64,000 bases of DNA from Branchiostoma belcheri (taxonomy: Eukaryota; Chordata; Leptocardii; Amphioxiformes; Branchiostomatidae), in the NCBI RefSeq assembly GCF_001625305.1, contig NW_017802602.1, positions 1,205,068 through 1,269,067 on the forward strand. Reading direction: 5' to 3'. Made by a program: the position numbers and the translations under genes. The notes under the pieces are model-generated. The model was not told the DNA's origin. It ran no database searches and saw only the letters and a program-made list of their open reading frames with translations. Positions 48,134 to 58,930 of the stretch are shown piece after piece (the first letter of the stretch is position 1; the number at the start of each line of letters is the position of its first letter).

Positions 48134-48373
48134 TAGCCTCTACCAGGCTTCGGGAGGCGGCTGGAAAGAGTAGAAATCAACCGAATGGAGAGATAACATG
48201 CCAGGGGAGTTGGTTCGCTAGAGAGTGCAGTTTGCGTTGAGTACAGTTTGCCGCACTCGAACGCAAACTGTACTCTTTTAGGCTTTTAGCGGACCAACTC
48301 CCCTGGCATGTTATCTCTTTATTTGGGCGATCTCTACTCTCTCCAGCCGCCTCCCGAAGCCTGGTAGAGGCTA
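48134..48373. mobile_element. MITE family A, long form
   Basis: 240 bp, almost fully self-complementary, with GAGTGCAGTTTGCGTT-type extra arm sequence at the centre. Confidence 0.9.
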
Positions 48374-48409
48374 GCCTGTGCGCATAAGTCTGTCGTCTCT
48401 TCTTTTTTC

Positions 48410-49300
48410 AGAGAAGGAAAACGAGCTATCTCGGACTCTGGCAATGATCATAAGGTATGCAATTATAGCCGTGGAACACCGGGGCGTCCTTGGCCGGTAC
48501 ATACTATAGGTACATGTAGAACATCTTCGTGATACGAGATGGCAACGTAACGAACTGGATTGGCAAGACCATACTTACATATTATTGTCCAATGGCTTGT
48601 ACATACATTTAGGGAAGGAAGACGAGTTATCTACTCTCAAAGCAGAGGTTGTGGGGGAATGATCGTTACCTTTTTATATATGGCCGTTTTTTTTGTCGCT
48701 ACCCCTGTCGGTGGCCGGCGACCTTCTCTGGCTAATGGATACTGCCTGGCCAATTTGATACTGTCTTTTTGCCACCGAAAGGGATCTGCTTGGAGATTTG
48801 AGAGATCATGTAGTCTGGCAATGATCATAAGGTATGCAATAATAGCCGTGGAACACCGGGGCGTCCTTGAATAACCCGTCCTCGACGTAAAACATCTCCG
48901 TGATACGAGAAGACACATAAACACTTATAGTCCAGTGGCTTTTACATACATTTAAGAGAAGGAAGGCTGGTTATCCCGAGGTCTGGGAATGATCATATAT
49001 AAGGTATGCAATAATAGCCCTGGAACACAGGGGCGTCCTTGAATAACCCGTCCTCGACGTAAAACATCTCCGTGATACGAGAAGACACATAAACACTTAT
49101 AGTCCAGTGGCTTTTACATACATTTAAGAGAAGGAAGGCTGGTTATCCCGAGGTCTGGGAATGATCATATATAAGGTATGCAATAATAGCCCTGGAACAC
49201 CGGGGCGTCCTTGAATAACCCGTCCTCAAGGTAAAACATCTCCGTGATATGAGAAGGCAAAGTAACGAACTGGGGTGGCAAAACCATACTTACACATATC
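48410..49300. repeat. Tandem array of about 178-bp units
   Basis: Four units sharing GGAATGATCATATATAAGGT, GGAACACCGGGGCGTCCTTG and AAAACATCTCCGTGATACGA. Units at about 48955 and 49133 are nearly identical; the first is interrupted by a family B MITE. Confidence 0.9.
48632..48799. mobile_element. MITE family B inside the 178-bp array
   Basis: TACTCTCAAAGCAGAGGTTG...GGATCTGCTTGGAGATTT. Other array units show the uninterrupted site. Confidence 0.85.
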
Positions 49301-49339
49301 CATTCCCACATTTTCCATTGTACAAAAAAGCGTGAAGAA

Positions 49340-49680
49340 GTTGAACACTCTGTCTTAGCTCAGTAACTAGAACAGTTTGTATTAGCCTAGTATAGTACCC
49401 TTGTATGTTCCTTATGTATGTTTTCTACACACGTTTGTTATGTGTCTGTTAAGTCTTGACCTGTACCTAGCCCGTCGTGGCATGAATGTACAATAAAGGT
49501 ATTTCATTCATTCATCATTGTCCAATGGCTTTTACATATTAGTTCTGTGACAAAGATGCAAAAAAAATATCAGACTTGTATCTGTTACTGTACATAGAAC
49601 TTTCTCACTACGACTTGTACTTAGCTCGTAAGAGCATAATGTACAATAAATTTAATGCCTTTCATTCATTCTTTAACAAA
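49340..49680 (+). mobile_element. Two LINE 3' ends with ATTC tails
   Basis: GACCTGTACCTAGCCCGTCG...ACAATAAAGG then TTTCATTCATTC (to about 49525), and a diverged second copy (GACTTGTACTTAGCTCGTAA...ACAATAAA, TTTCATTCATTC, to about 49675). No RT sequence remains. Confidence 0.65.
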
Positions 49681-50181
49681 CAGCGGTATAAAATCATACT
49701 TTAATGAACTATGTTCATTCTTAAGGTCGATGCCCCGAAACTCACCCTTCCTGGGCGGAATAATACACATACATTTGTAAACAAAGTAATACACATTACC
49801 CTGAAATGGTGCTACGACTACAGTATGGTACGCCCAACATATCAAGAAAAGTCCGAACACTTTTGAACGGTATTTAACGGTATAAAATATGTTTTTCCAA
49901 CATAATGCTGTCAAAGAAATTGAGCCTTACTAGCACATAAGCTCATAGATTATCCAAATGATCTCGCAAATACGTCTGAATTGACAGGATTTATACACGT
50001 CGGTGCGAATCGGCCGATAATTCACGATCTCGCCAAAAACAAACAAACCAATCAGAGAAGAAAACGACGCCATGATTGCTGGTGTCGACTCCTCGTGTGA
50101 AAGATTACTTGCCGTAATTGGCGCACAATAGAATGAATGACGAGCTTTATTGCACATTTTTGCCACTCTAGGCTAGTATAT
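49681..50181. other. Stretch upstream of Notum, nothing recognised
   Basis: AT-rich with short ORFs only. Confidence 0.4.
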
Positions 50182-50670
50182 TCTCCAAGCACAGATTTGA
50201 GTTTTGACTTATTTTTGGTGTGTTTTTAAGGATTTTTATCGGGCTTTCTTTTTTTCACTGGTATCTTTTTTAAGCCTACACGTGATTAAGTTTATATCCC
50301 ATTGAGACTTGCGCCTGCCGGCAGCTTGAGTTGGGTTGGCGTAAAAAAAAAGATACAAGTGCAAAAAAAACGGTAAAAAAGTCTAAAAACACGCCAAAAA
50401 TTAGCCTCCTGTGCAGGCTAGCGCTCCGGGGTGGGTGGGAATTTTGATACAGGGTTTTGAAGAGCTTTTAACGCGTTCTTTTAATAGCCGGTCATCCTAC
50501 AACCAGCCGCGAGAGAAGGTTTCATATCGCGAAATGGAACCTTCTCTCGCGGCTATTAAAATAACGCGTTAGAAACTCTACAAAACGCTGTATCAAAATT
50601 CCCACCCGCCCCGGAGCCTGCACGGGAGGCTACCAAAAACAGGCCCAAACCCGAACCTCTGCTTAGAGAG
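50182..50670. mobile_element. MITE family E with nested foldback
   Basis: Left arm from TCTCCAAGCACAGATTTGAG, right arm to AACCTCTGCTTAGAGAG. An unrelated foldback at 50402-50632 splits the right arm. Confidence 0.8.
50402..50632. mobile_element. Foldback MITE nested in E (TAG...CTA ends)
   Basis: TAGCCTCCTGTGCAGGCT...AGCCTGCACGGGAGGCTA with long arms, including GGTGGGTGGGAATTTTGATAC and GAGAGAAGGTT palindromes. Confidence 0.88.
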
Positions 50671-50793
50671 CAGGCCCTCGGAACGCGTGGCGCATACCGA
50701 TCGTACTTGGTACGTTGTTGTCAACATCGTTACGGTACATAACACAGACCTTACTACACAGGCCTACCGAACAGACACGTGCGCCTAACGCTG

Positions 50794-50967
50794 TACTCTC
50801 CAAGCAGAGGTTGTGGGGAATGATCGTTACCTTTTTATATATGGCCGGGTTTTTTTTTGTCCTGATCCCCACCCGTCGGTGGCCGCGGAGCTTCTCTGGC
50901 TAATGGATACTGTCTGGCCAATTTGATACTGTCTTTTTGCCACCGAGAGGGATCTGCTTGGAGATTA
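50794..50967. mobile_element. MITE family B, duplication TAACGCTG
   Basis: TACTCTCCAAGCAGAGGTTG...GGATCTGCTTGGAGATTA, with TAACGCTG on both sides (50786-50793 and 50968-50975). Confidence 0.9.
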
Positions 50968-51018
50968 TAACGCTGGACTCACGGCACGCAGTAGCTCACA
51001 GTTGTGCATGGGGAAACC

Positions 51019-51215
51019 TAGCCTCCACAGCATGCCAAAAATTGGGGGTTTGGGGGTTCTTCAGGGTCTTTGGGATCTTTTATGTGCTATTTTCTGATTG
51101 CATATAGACAACATAGCCGGCCTGGTTGAATTACCCCCGTTCCTAGAACTGGGCTAATCAGAAAACAGCCGAAGACCACCAAACCCCCAGTTCTATAAGC
51201 CTGCTACGGAGGCTA
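51019..51215. mobile_element. MITE family D
   Basis: Family D: TAGCCTCCACAGCATGCCAA, GGGGGTTTGGGGGTTCTTCA, CATAGCCGGCCTGGTTGAAT, and end CTGCTACGGAGGCTA. The ends are inverted repeats, the middle less so. Both sides carry CACAGTTGTGCATGGGGAAA, a longer direct repeat. Confidence 0.85.
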
Positions 51216-51634
51216 ACCCAGTGTTGACTTCACGACTCACAGTTGTGCATGGGGAAACCTCTGAATGTGATACATTCGCGTACTTCAAAGGCACCCAAAA
51301 CGTTTTAGGGCAAACAGTTAAACAACATTTTCTAAGACAATTTTCGGGTTATTTTATGTAGTAAGTTGAATCCTCAGGGATATCTTTTAGGCATAAGTGC
51401 AATGTCGCCGACGGAAAATGGTTGCTTATTTCGTATCGCAGGCTTATTCTAGCTATTTATTAGTGGCAATTCGAATAAAGTCTCGAAGTCTCTCAAAGTT
51501 ATTTCAAACGCTTGAAGTATAAAATGATGACGAGGATCTAGAGACCAGCCGCATCTTACAAAAGGCATTTATATCAATGAATGTGTTTGTTTTGGCAAAG
51601 GGTAACGCCCTTTTTTCTCAAGGGCGACAAATAC

Positions 51635-52199
51635 TAGCCTCTACCAGGCTTCGGGAGGCGGCTGGAAAGAGTAGAAATCGGCGAGATAACATGCCGAGGG
51701 AGTTTTTTTTATTTTTATTTTTATTTACTTCAGATTCACCTCAAAACAAGGCTCGTGAGAGCCACTTACATGTTTTGGATTACAGTGATGACTGCGTGGT
51801 CAGATATTTGTTCACCCTTGATTTAAACCGTTGGAGGTTGTAATTAGCGGTGAAACATTCACGGGGAAGCTTGTTCCACAGTTAAGTGGTTCTAAGGAAG
51901 AAACTGTCAGCATGAAATTTTCTCTTGACAGATGGACTATTGAGGAAGAAAGGGTGACTTTCTGCTGTTAAGGTGGCTAAGCGTGTTCTTGCAGAGAATG
52001 TTCTGAGTGGGGGTACAAGGGAGTGAAGTTCAGCAGAGCATCTGCCGTGGAAATATCAGTTGGCCCCCTACAGTATCGTCGGGTGCGGCAAACTGTACTC
52101 TCTAGCGGAACAACTCCTCTTGCATGTTATCTCTCTATTTGGCTCTATTTGGCCAATCTCTACTCTTTCCAGCCGCCTCCCAAAGCCTGGTAGATGCTA
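51635..52199. mobile_element. MITE family A interrupted by about 340 bp of foreign DNA
   Basis: Left arm to ATGCCGAGGGAG (51704), then a T/A-rich insert without recognisable ends, then the right arm from about 52078. It abuts a family B element. Confidence 0.75.
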
Positions 52200-52359
52200 C
52201 TCTCCAAGCAGAGTTTGTGGGGAATGATCGTTAGCTTTTGACATGTGGCCCTTTTTTGTCGCTACCTTGGGTCGCGCATTGACTCTCTCTGGCTAATTGG
52301 ATACTGCCTGCCCAATTTGATACTCTATTTTTGAGACTCTAGGATCTGCTTGGAGATTA
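52198..52359. mobile_element. MITE family B abutting family A
   Basis: TACTCTCCAAGCAGAGTTTG...GGATCTGCTTGGAGATTA; GGTAGATGC and GGTAGAGGT-like flanks suggest insertion into the family A terminus. Confidence 0.8.
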
Positions 52360-52559
52360 GGTAGAGGTTAGGCAAATACAACTAAACGCAGACAGAGAAA
52401 TCACACACTTTGTAGGCTGAGCCGTGATTCTTGTAATTACGTTAAAGCGCAGTGAAAGAGCTGGAACCACATGAAAGACGACAACACCGACCTGGATTTG
52501 CGCCAGGAAAGACCACGCTTCGCGAGTAGACCTCGGGACGCCAACCTTCCGAGGGGCGT

Positions 52560-53205
52560 TTTTATTTCTTCCGCCTTCACGACTTCGAATAAGGCATTCC
52601 AGTCTTAAACCTTTACAAGAAACTCAACCATTTTCCTTTAAGTTATGTTGCGTATTCGTTGCCCTCTATCTCAATGACATTCCAAGAATTACTACATATA
52701 TTAAAGGCTTCCCAATATCGGAATGTATTGGACACTACTACAAGATCAAGCTAAAGCGTACCAGATTTAAAAGCACGGTCTCCGTGATGTCTAATTTCGA
52801 ATAAGGCATTCCTGTCATAAACATTAAAGAATCACAACAATTTTCCTTAAATTATGTTCCCTTCTTGACTCCTCTCTTGTCTTCTATCCCAAAGGCATTC
52901 CAGGAATTACTACATATATTACAATAATGTCTTCCCAATATCAGAGGTGCATTTAGGAACAATTATACATGTACAAGCTTACCAGATCTAAAGGCACGAT
53001 TTCAGGACAAGAAATTCAACCATTTTCCTTACATTATTCTGCTTTCATGACTTCATTCTTGTCCTCTATTTCAACGGCATTCCAAGTATGGCTACATATA
53101 TTACAATCATGGCTTTCCATGCCAGTATCAGAAGTGTATTGGAAACTACAGTACAAGCTTACCAGATCTAAAGGCACGGTTTTCGTGATCTTTGATGTCT
53201 CTGTC
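52560..53205. repeat. Three decayed tandem units of about 200 bp
   Basis: Shared blocks TTCGAATAAGGCATTCC, AACCATTTTCCTTA, ATTACTACATATATTA and ACCAGATCTAAAGGCACG recur at 52568, 52791 and 52996 onward with heavy divergence. Confidence 0.75.
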
Positions 53206-53313
53206 ACCAGGCTAAAAGGCAAAATGTGCGGGAATCGGCCACGTTTGGTCTCGACTTGTATCAAACTGCGATGTTTGACCAGGCTGGTCAAAGTAAGTCC
53301 GCCACGGACGGTA

Positions 53314-53520
53314 CGAAGAAGAGGTTTTGCCTTTTGGCTTTTTGCACTTTTGGCTTCAGCTTATTTTTTTACGTGTTTGTGGCGTTGCCCTTTCTTCTTT
53401 TTATTGGTATCTTTTTTTACGCCAGCCCAAAGCAAAAGTGGACAAAAAAAGAAAGCCTAATAAAATAGCCCCAAAACACGCCAAAAATTTGCCGAAGCCT
53501 AAAACGTCTACTTGGAGAGA
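53314..53520. mobile_element. MITE family E
   Basis: GGTTTTGCCTTTTGGCTTTT...AAAACACGCCAAAAATTTGC...CTTGGAGAG, a diverged foldback. Confidence 0.7.
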
Positions 53521-53539
53521 GTAGTACGTAGCTTCGTAG

Positions 53540-53662
53540 TAATCTTCAAGCAGATCATACGGTGGCAAGGCAGCATCCTTTGGCTAAAGTGCCCATTAGC
53601 CACCGAAGGAAATTCCTCTGGCCAGTGGATACTGTCTTGCCACCGCATGATCTGCTTGGAGA
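53540..53662. mobile_element. MITE family B, short form
   Basis: TAATCTTCAAGCAGATCATA...TGATCTGCTTGGAGA. A 17-base AGTACGTAGCTWCGTMG direct repeat flanks it. Confidence 0.8.
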
Positions 53663-55500
53663 GCAGTACGTAGCTACGTCGGTCTCCGTGGCGGGTAGCG
53701 AGTGACGGGGTCTCGGGCCCCGGTCGGGCGGCGCGTGTCCTGGGGCAGCCGGGCGAGTAAGACCGGGTGCTCCCCCGTAAGCCCGTCCGTGCCAAATTTA
53801 GCCACGAAGCCCCTGAATTGAATTAAAACAGTTTTCCTACCAGTTACCAAGACTTGCGTCAAATTTCTCCAAACGGACCGGTTTGAATTCACAGAGGGTC
53901 AGGGCTGACCTTGAATGGAAGGGAACAACCCCTCGGTGACATTTGCTCTGACCTGGCGAATTGGGCCCCCAGCGTGATCGTGGGCTTGAAAGCATTTTTC
54001 GCCGTCTCCACTGGGCAACACGGGCTATAAAAGCTAGTCTCTACCAGACTAACTACGCTGGCTATACACATATATAGGAGAATATTTGCCAGGGGAGTTT
54101 GGCCGCCTTGTAGGTTTGACAGGCCTTCGGAGGAACTACTAGTACCTCCCCGCGGCCGGACTTCCTTGGCCAATTTTACCCTCTTTTTTTGCCGAATTCT
54201 ACGATCCGTATTCCCGTAGAAAGGCCTGGTGAAGGCTACATAAAATCCACGAGAGAGCACAGAACACAGCTTCCTTAGAAGGAGAATCACTCTCTACGAT
54301 TCAGAAATCGGATGACTTAAACCTAAGCAAAGAACGAAAATCCGGCTTACCGACGAAAAGCTACGCGGCGTTTTGTTGTAAGAATGAATGTCTCGGACGC
54401 TGAAATCCTCTTTGTACACTTTCTTCCCAAAACAACTTCCGCAACGGCTTTTCTCTTGAGTCTCTCTCTCTCACAGCAGACCCGACGTCGTACCTGCTAC
54501 AGTAACACCGTGTCGTCTGAACAGCACCGACTGCTTGGAACCGGAGCTTCGGTGCAATGACGGCCTTACCCCGAGGACAAGTGCGAGCCCCGCGCCTGGC
54601 CGCTCGCGCATGCCGCAAACCGACCAAAAACGTGCGACGACCGTCAGGAATGCCCGGCTTTCGGCGTACTCGATGTTTTTCCTCCTTTGTGTTTCCCCGA
54701 AATCGCGTCCATGTTACGCCTGTTCCACTTTTTACCGCCACGCCGCACACGTTTCTTTGATTAGTGGAGTATTTCCCCCAGTGATGCGGCAAAGAAATAC
54801 ATGCGTATCTAATAAAAACATCAGACACTCAGAACCGTACCTACCCCCTGTCCGTTTGATGTCCGGCCGCCGCGGTCAGAACAGTTCAACTCGCAAGACC
54901 CCGACTAACCGCTCGGCGTGTTCCTGTGCGTACGCGGAAGAAAGTTTAGTGGTGTCCCTCTAGCTTGTACGGATCCTTGCTAGCCGAAGTGTATGGCTTG
55001 CCAGTTCCGATAGAAGTGGTGGTGGATTTGAAGCGCTCGTCCCTTTTTGAGGGACCGCCGCTCTGCGCGCTTATTGGTAGACGTGCCCCGCCGTCGGCGA
55101 CTACATAGGAACCTGCTTTCATGTTTAATAGGCTCCTAAACAAACAAGCCCGGGCCGACCGAGCATAAACAGTTTGATCTGCGATCAAACGGGCCCCTGG
55201 GAACCCTCGCGTAAGGCGATATGTTTGTCCGCAGGCGCGTGCATCAACAGTCAAACACATGTTTAAATTAATTATAGAATAATTATCCCCCCCCCCCTTC
55301 TTCTCACACACACTCTCGCCTTGAACACAGAAAAACCAGCGTGCGTCCTACCAGGAACGCGTCTGCTTCTCTGGACTTGAACTTCTGAATCACTTCCAGC
55401 GTGTTTAACACCGGAACGCGGCGCAGCTTTAACACAACAGCTTTATTACCACGTAAACAACGGGAACCAATAGACCAAGTAATGCCTCGCCCCTCCCTCC
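53663..55500 (-). other. GC-rich stretch upstream of Notum
   Basis: CpG-rich segments at 53690-53800 and 54480-55110 with several minus-strand donor-like sites (about 54349 and 54852). It could hold a Notum leader exon or promoter, but nothing confirms this. A family C MITE lies inside. Confidence 0.35.
54035..54239. mobile_element. MITE family C
   Basis: TAGTCTCTACCAGACTAACT...GGCCTGGTGAAGGCTA. Flanks TATAAAAGC and CATAAAATC (7/9). Confidence 0.88.
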
Positions 55501-55654
55501 TAGCCTCCACCAGGCCTTCCGAAGGGCGTACGGACCGTAGCCTCCACCAGGCTTTCCTACGGGGGTACGGACTGTAGCCTCCACCAGGCCTTCCTTAGGG
55601 GGTACGGAATATTATAGCCTCCACCAGGCCTTCCTACGGGGGTACGGATCGTAG
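55501..55654. repeat. Four tandem copies of a family C terminus
   Basis: Units of about 37-40 bp: TAGCCTCCACCAGGCCTTCC plus KACGGGGGTACGG, at 55501, 55538, 55575 and 55615. Each is the reverse of a family C right end. Confidence 0.9.
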
Positions 55655-55856
55655 AATGTCGTATTAAAAAAAGGGAAATAGTTGGCCAGGAGAGTCAGTC
55701 CGCGAGAGGGTTAATTTTCAGTTTTCCCCCTAACCATGAGCAAATGAACTCTATGCTGGCCGAACTCCCCTCTTTTATTAGCCAAGTTTTTAACTTTTTT
55801 CGACCCCACGTTTTTAGTCTGGTCTTCAGTCCTGTCCTTGGTCTGGTGGAGACTAC
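55655..55856. mobile_element. Foldback element following the terminus array
   Basis: GGGAAATAGTTGGCCAGGAG...GCCGAACTCCCCTCTTTTAT...GTCTGGTGGAGACTA. Loosely paired arms; it may be the body of the same family. Confidence 0.55.
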
Positions 55857-55860
55857 CTTC

Positions 55861-56071
55861 TAGCCTCTACCAGGCTTCGGGAGGCGGGCAGAAAGAGTAG
55901 AAATCGGTCAAATAGAGAGATAACATGCCGAGGGAGTTGGTCCGCTAGACAGTACATTTTTCGGGAGCGGCAAACTGTTCTCTCCAGCAGACCAACTCCC
56001 CCGGCATGTTATCGCTCTATTTGGCCGATTTTTACCCTTTCCAGCCGCCTTCCGAAGCCTGGTAGAGGCTA
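55861..56071. mobile_element. MITE family A, 9-bp duplication
   Basis: Full-length foldback. Flanks ACTACCTTC and ACTACCTCC (8/9). Confidence 0.9.
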
Positions 56072-56197
56072 ACTACCTCCCTCCCTCCTGACCGCTGTGC
56101 ACCGGCTGTCGGCAGCATCAAAGCCAGGGTCGGGGCGGCGGAACGTGGGGAAACCTCGGCCGCGTGAGCGATACTTGCCCGTAACTCGTAACTTCGC

Positions 56198-56443
56198 GGG
56201 GTCGTGTGGCCTAGCGGCAGAGTGCGCGACTCGGAACCAAGAGGTCCCGGGTTCGAGTCCTGACATACCACCGATCTTGTGCCCTTGGAAACTGAGGCAT
56301 TTTGCACGACTTTCCTCACTTCACCCAGGTGAAAATGAGTATTGTCCCCTGTGTTGGTGGCGGCATATTAAAGTTGAAAAACTTGAGCAGCGTGCCGTCA
56401 CCACGTCTTGTGATTACATGTTGGAATAAAAAAAAGCTCGGAA
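56198..56443 (+). mobile_element. tRNA-derived SINE, best-preserved head
   Basis: Box A region GTGGCCTAGCGGCAGAGTGC and box B GGTTCGAGTCC stand 30 bases apart, then the body and an A-rich tail. It resembles a tRNA but lacks a credible acceptor stem. Confidence 0.85.
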
Positions 56444-56972
56444 GAACACCCCCCCCACACACATACACGCTCAAAGGTTCACCTTTTATCTGCAGGTCCA
56501 AGATTTTTCTTTAAAAGATGGACTGATTTGTATCAGCAGCGGGACTGAAATCCTATTTGCCTCTGATTTTTCCTTTAAAATAGGCAGGAAATGCTATGTC
56601 AGAAGGCTGAATTTTAAAAATTTTACGGGGGAGCATGCCCCCGAACCCCCCTAGGAACCTCGTGCCTACAGGGCTCGCTGGTCCCTTTGGACAGTAGGAA
56701 GACCACCACCCCCACCCCCCAACCAAAATCCTGTCTACGGGCATGTGATATCAACCCCCGATCTCTTTCCCCTGTACCGTCTTCCCTCATGCATATATAA
56801 GACTTACAACTTCCACATGCGGCACAGTCTTCCCTTTCACAGCGATGTTTTCTCTGCCCTCACCTCGTGGCGCCACCGACTCTTGTGTCCGTCTGTGTCT
56901 TTCTGTCATCTCAGAGAGAAAAAGTCCAACTTCCGCACAAGTGTCCTTGTGTTGTGCGTCGCGTCAAGCGCG

Positions 56973-57155
56973 TAGTCTCTCTACCAGACTAACTACGCTG
57001 GCTATACATAGGAGAAAATTTGCCAAGGGAGGTTGGCCGTCTTACGGGTTGACTGGCCGCGGAGGGAAAGAAACAACCTTGCCCTGGCCAATTTTACTCT
57101 CTTTTTTGCCGAATTCTACGATCCGTATTCCCGTCGAAAGGCCTGGTGGAGGCTA
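56973..57155. mobile_element. MITE family C, perfect 9-bp duplication
   Basis: TAGTCTCTCTACCAGACTAA...GGCCTGGTGGAGGCTA flanked by TCAAGCGCG (56964-56972 and 57156-57164). Confidence 0.92.
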
Positions 57156-57583
57156 TCAAGCGCGACACTATAGGACAATACGACGAACCGGGATACAACA
57201 GAGAGAGATACCAGCACAGGAAAAACAGGAAGGGCCCCGCGCTTCCACAATAAACACGAGTTAAATGTATCTGTCAGGCGGCATTAGGCTCGGAGGTCCC
57301 GCCGGATCAACCCGTCATGGTCCGGGCGGAGAAAGCGGCTTCTCTTTACCCCAATGACAATATTGATTCTGCCGTGTTGCCTTACCTGTATGTACCTGGC
57401 GCACCTGCCGTAGCCAAGGTAAGGCGCCGCACAGGTATTAACCCACCTGACACCCAGGTCTATACCCGGACAAACAAGCCGCTCCATCAAGTGGCCGATT
57501 TACGCCAGAGTTTACAAATATTGGGGCGCGCCGCTGCTTTGTGCTTTGGTTTCTCCCGTTGGCGGGAGTGTTTTATAATGGAA
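57156..57583. other. GC-rich stretch, no gene assigned
   Basis: A plus-strand open frame at 57317-57592 has no recognised domain. On the minus strand ACATACAG|GTAAGG near 57375 is a strong donor and could end a Notum leader exon. Confidence 0.25.
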
Positions 57584-57616
57584 AGTTTCTAAATATTAGT
57601 CCGGGCTACCGTCGCC

Positions 57617-57834
57617 TAGCCTCTACCAGGCACCGCGGATCGCTGGAAAAATAGTAGAAATTGGCCGAAATAAAGGGATACTAGTAGTATACCAGAGAAG
57701 ATCCTGGGCCATAGAAAATCCATGGGTCGCTAATTAGATCTTCTATGGCCCGGGATCTTCTCTGGTATACAGTCCCTTTATTTCGGCCAATTTCTACTAT
57801 TTTTCCAACGATCCGCGGTGCCTGGTAGAGGCTA
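57617..57834. mobile_element. MITE family A variant, with empty site nearby
   Basis: TAGCCTCTACCAGGCACCGC...GCGGTGCCTGGTAGAGGCTA. ACCGTCGC on both sides. The paralogous site near 58610 lacks the element. Confidence 0.9.
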
Positions 57835-58001
57835 CCGTCGCGTTCATGTGTGTGGGCTGGGGGGATAGGAAAGCGTACTCTTCAAGCAGAGTTTTTTCTT
57901 TTTTTGTATTCCAACATTTAATCGCAAGACGTGGTGACGGCACACTAAAGTTTTTTTTATACTTATATTAATGCCGCCAACAACACATGGGACAATGCAA
58001 T

Positions 58002-58193
58002 ACTACAAGCAGAGGTTTGGGTTTTGGCTTATTTTTGGCGTGTTTTAGGCTTTTTTATCGGGCTTCCCTTTTTTGCATTGGTATCTTTTTTTACGCTAAC
58101 CCAACGTTACCAGTACCAAAAAGAAAGCCCGATAAAAAAGGCCTAAAAATGCCAAAAAAAAAAGCCCAAACCCAAACCTCTGCTTGGAGAGTA
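58002..58193. mobile_element. MITE family E
   Basis: CAAGCAGAGGTTTGGGTTTT...AACCCAAACCTCTGCTTGG, the most symmetrical copy in the window. Confidence 0.88.
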
Positions 58194-58324
58194 ATAAAAG
58201 AACAAAGAAGTGATGTCATAGGTCATACCCAAGGGCAAGGTACTAGGGCATGTTCACGACCTCTAAGCAGAGGTAGCGTTTTTCTAGCTGACCGGTTCTC
58301 TGTTATTAACTGTCTCTTAATAGC

Positions 58325-58575
58325 TGGGGTCGTGTGGCGTATATAACGACAGAGTGCTCGACTCGGAATCAAGAGGTCCCGGGTTCGAGTCCTGACATGC
58401 CACCGATCTTGTGTCCTTGGGAAAGGCACTTTACACGACTTTCCTCACTTCGCTCAGGTGAAAATGAGTATTGTATTGTCCCGTGTGTTGGTGGCGGCAT
58501 TAATATAAGTTTGAAAAACTTGAGTGTGCCGTCACCACGTCTTGTAATTACATGTTGGAAATTATTAAAAAAAAA
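58325..58575 (+). mobile_element. tRNA-derived SINE
   Basis: Box A region altered by a TATATAAC insertion; box B GGGTTCGAGTCC; full body and A tail. Confidence 0.85.
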
Positions 58576-58773
58576 GGAAAGTTTCTAAATGTTAGTCCGG
58601 GCTACCGTCGCAGTCATGTGTGTGGGCTGGGGGGATAGGAAAGTGTACTCTTCAAGCAGAGTTTTTTTTTCTTTTTTTGTATTCCAACATTTAATCGCAA
58701 GACGTGGTGGCGGCACACTTAAGTTTTTTTATACTTATATTAATGCCGCCAACAACACATGGGACAATGCAAT

Positions 58774-58930
58774 ACTACAAGCAGAGGTTTGGGTTTTGGC
58801 TTATTTTATCCGGCTTCCTTTTTTGCATTGGTATCTTTTTATTTTTACGCTAAACCAAAGTTACCGATGCCAAAAAGAAAGTCCGATAAAAAAAGCCACA
58901 GAAACGCCAAAATAAGCCAAAACCCAAACC
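58774..58930. mobile_element. MITE family E, shortened
   Basis: Left end as in the 58002 copy; the right end loses its CTCTGCTTGG terminus. Confidence 0.8.

Larger units (their letters stand above)
57584..58930. repeat. Segmental duplication about 990 bp apart
   Basis: 57584-58193 and 58575-58930 share GGAAAGTTTCTAAAT, the GTCCGGGCTACCGTCG target, GTGTGGGCTGGGGGGATAGG, a SINE 3' piece and a family E element. Only the first copy has a family A MITE. Confidence 0.88.

Noticed and set aside
54361..54963. Overlapping GC-rich ORFs on both strands
   Set aside because: No domains, splice sites or agreement between frames; more likely a CpG-rich non-coding or promoter region.
56205..56272. tRNA-like head with good boxes A and B
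   Set aside because: Same SINE body and tail as the other copies; no mature tRNA cloverleaf could be drawn by eye.
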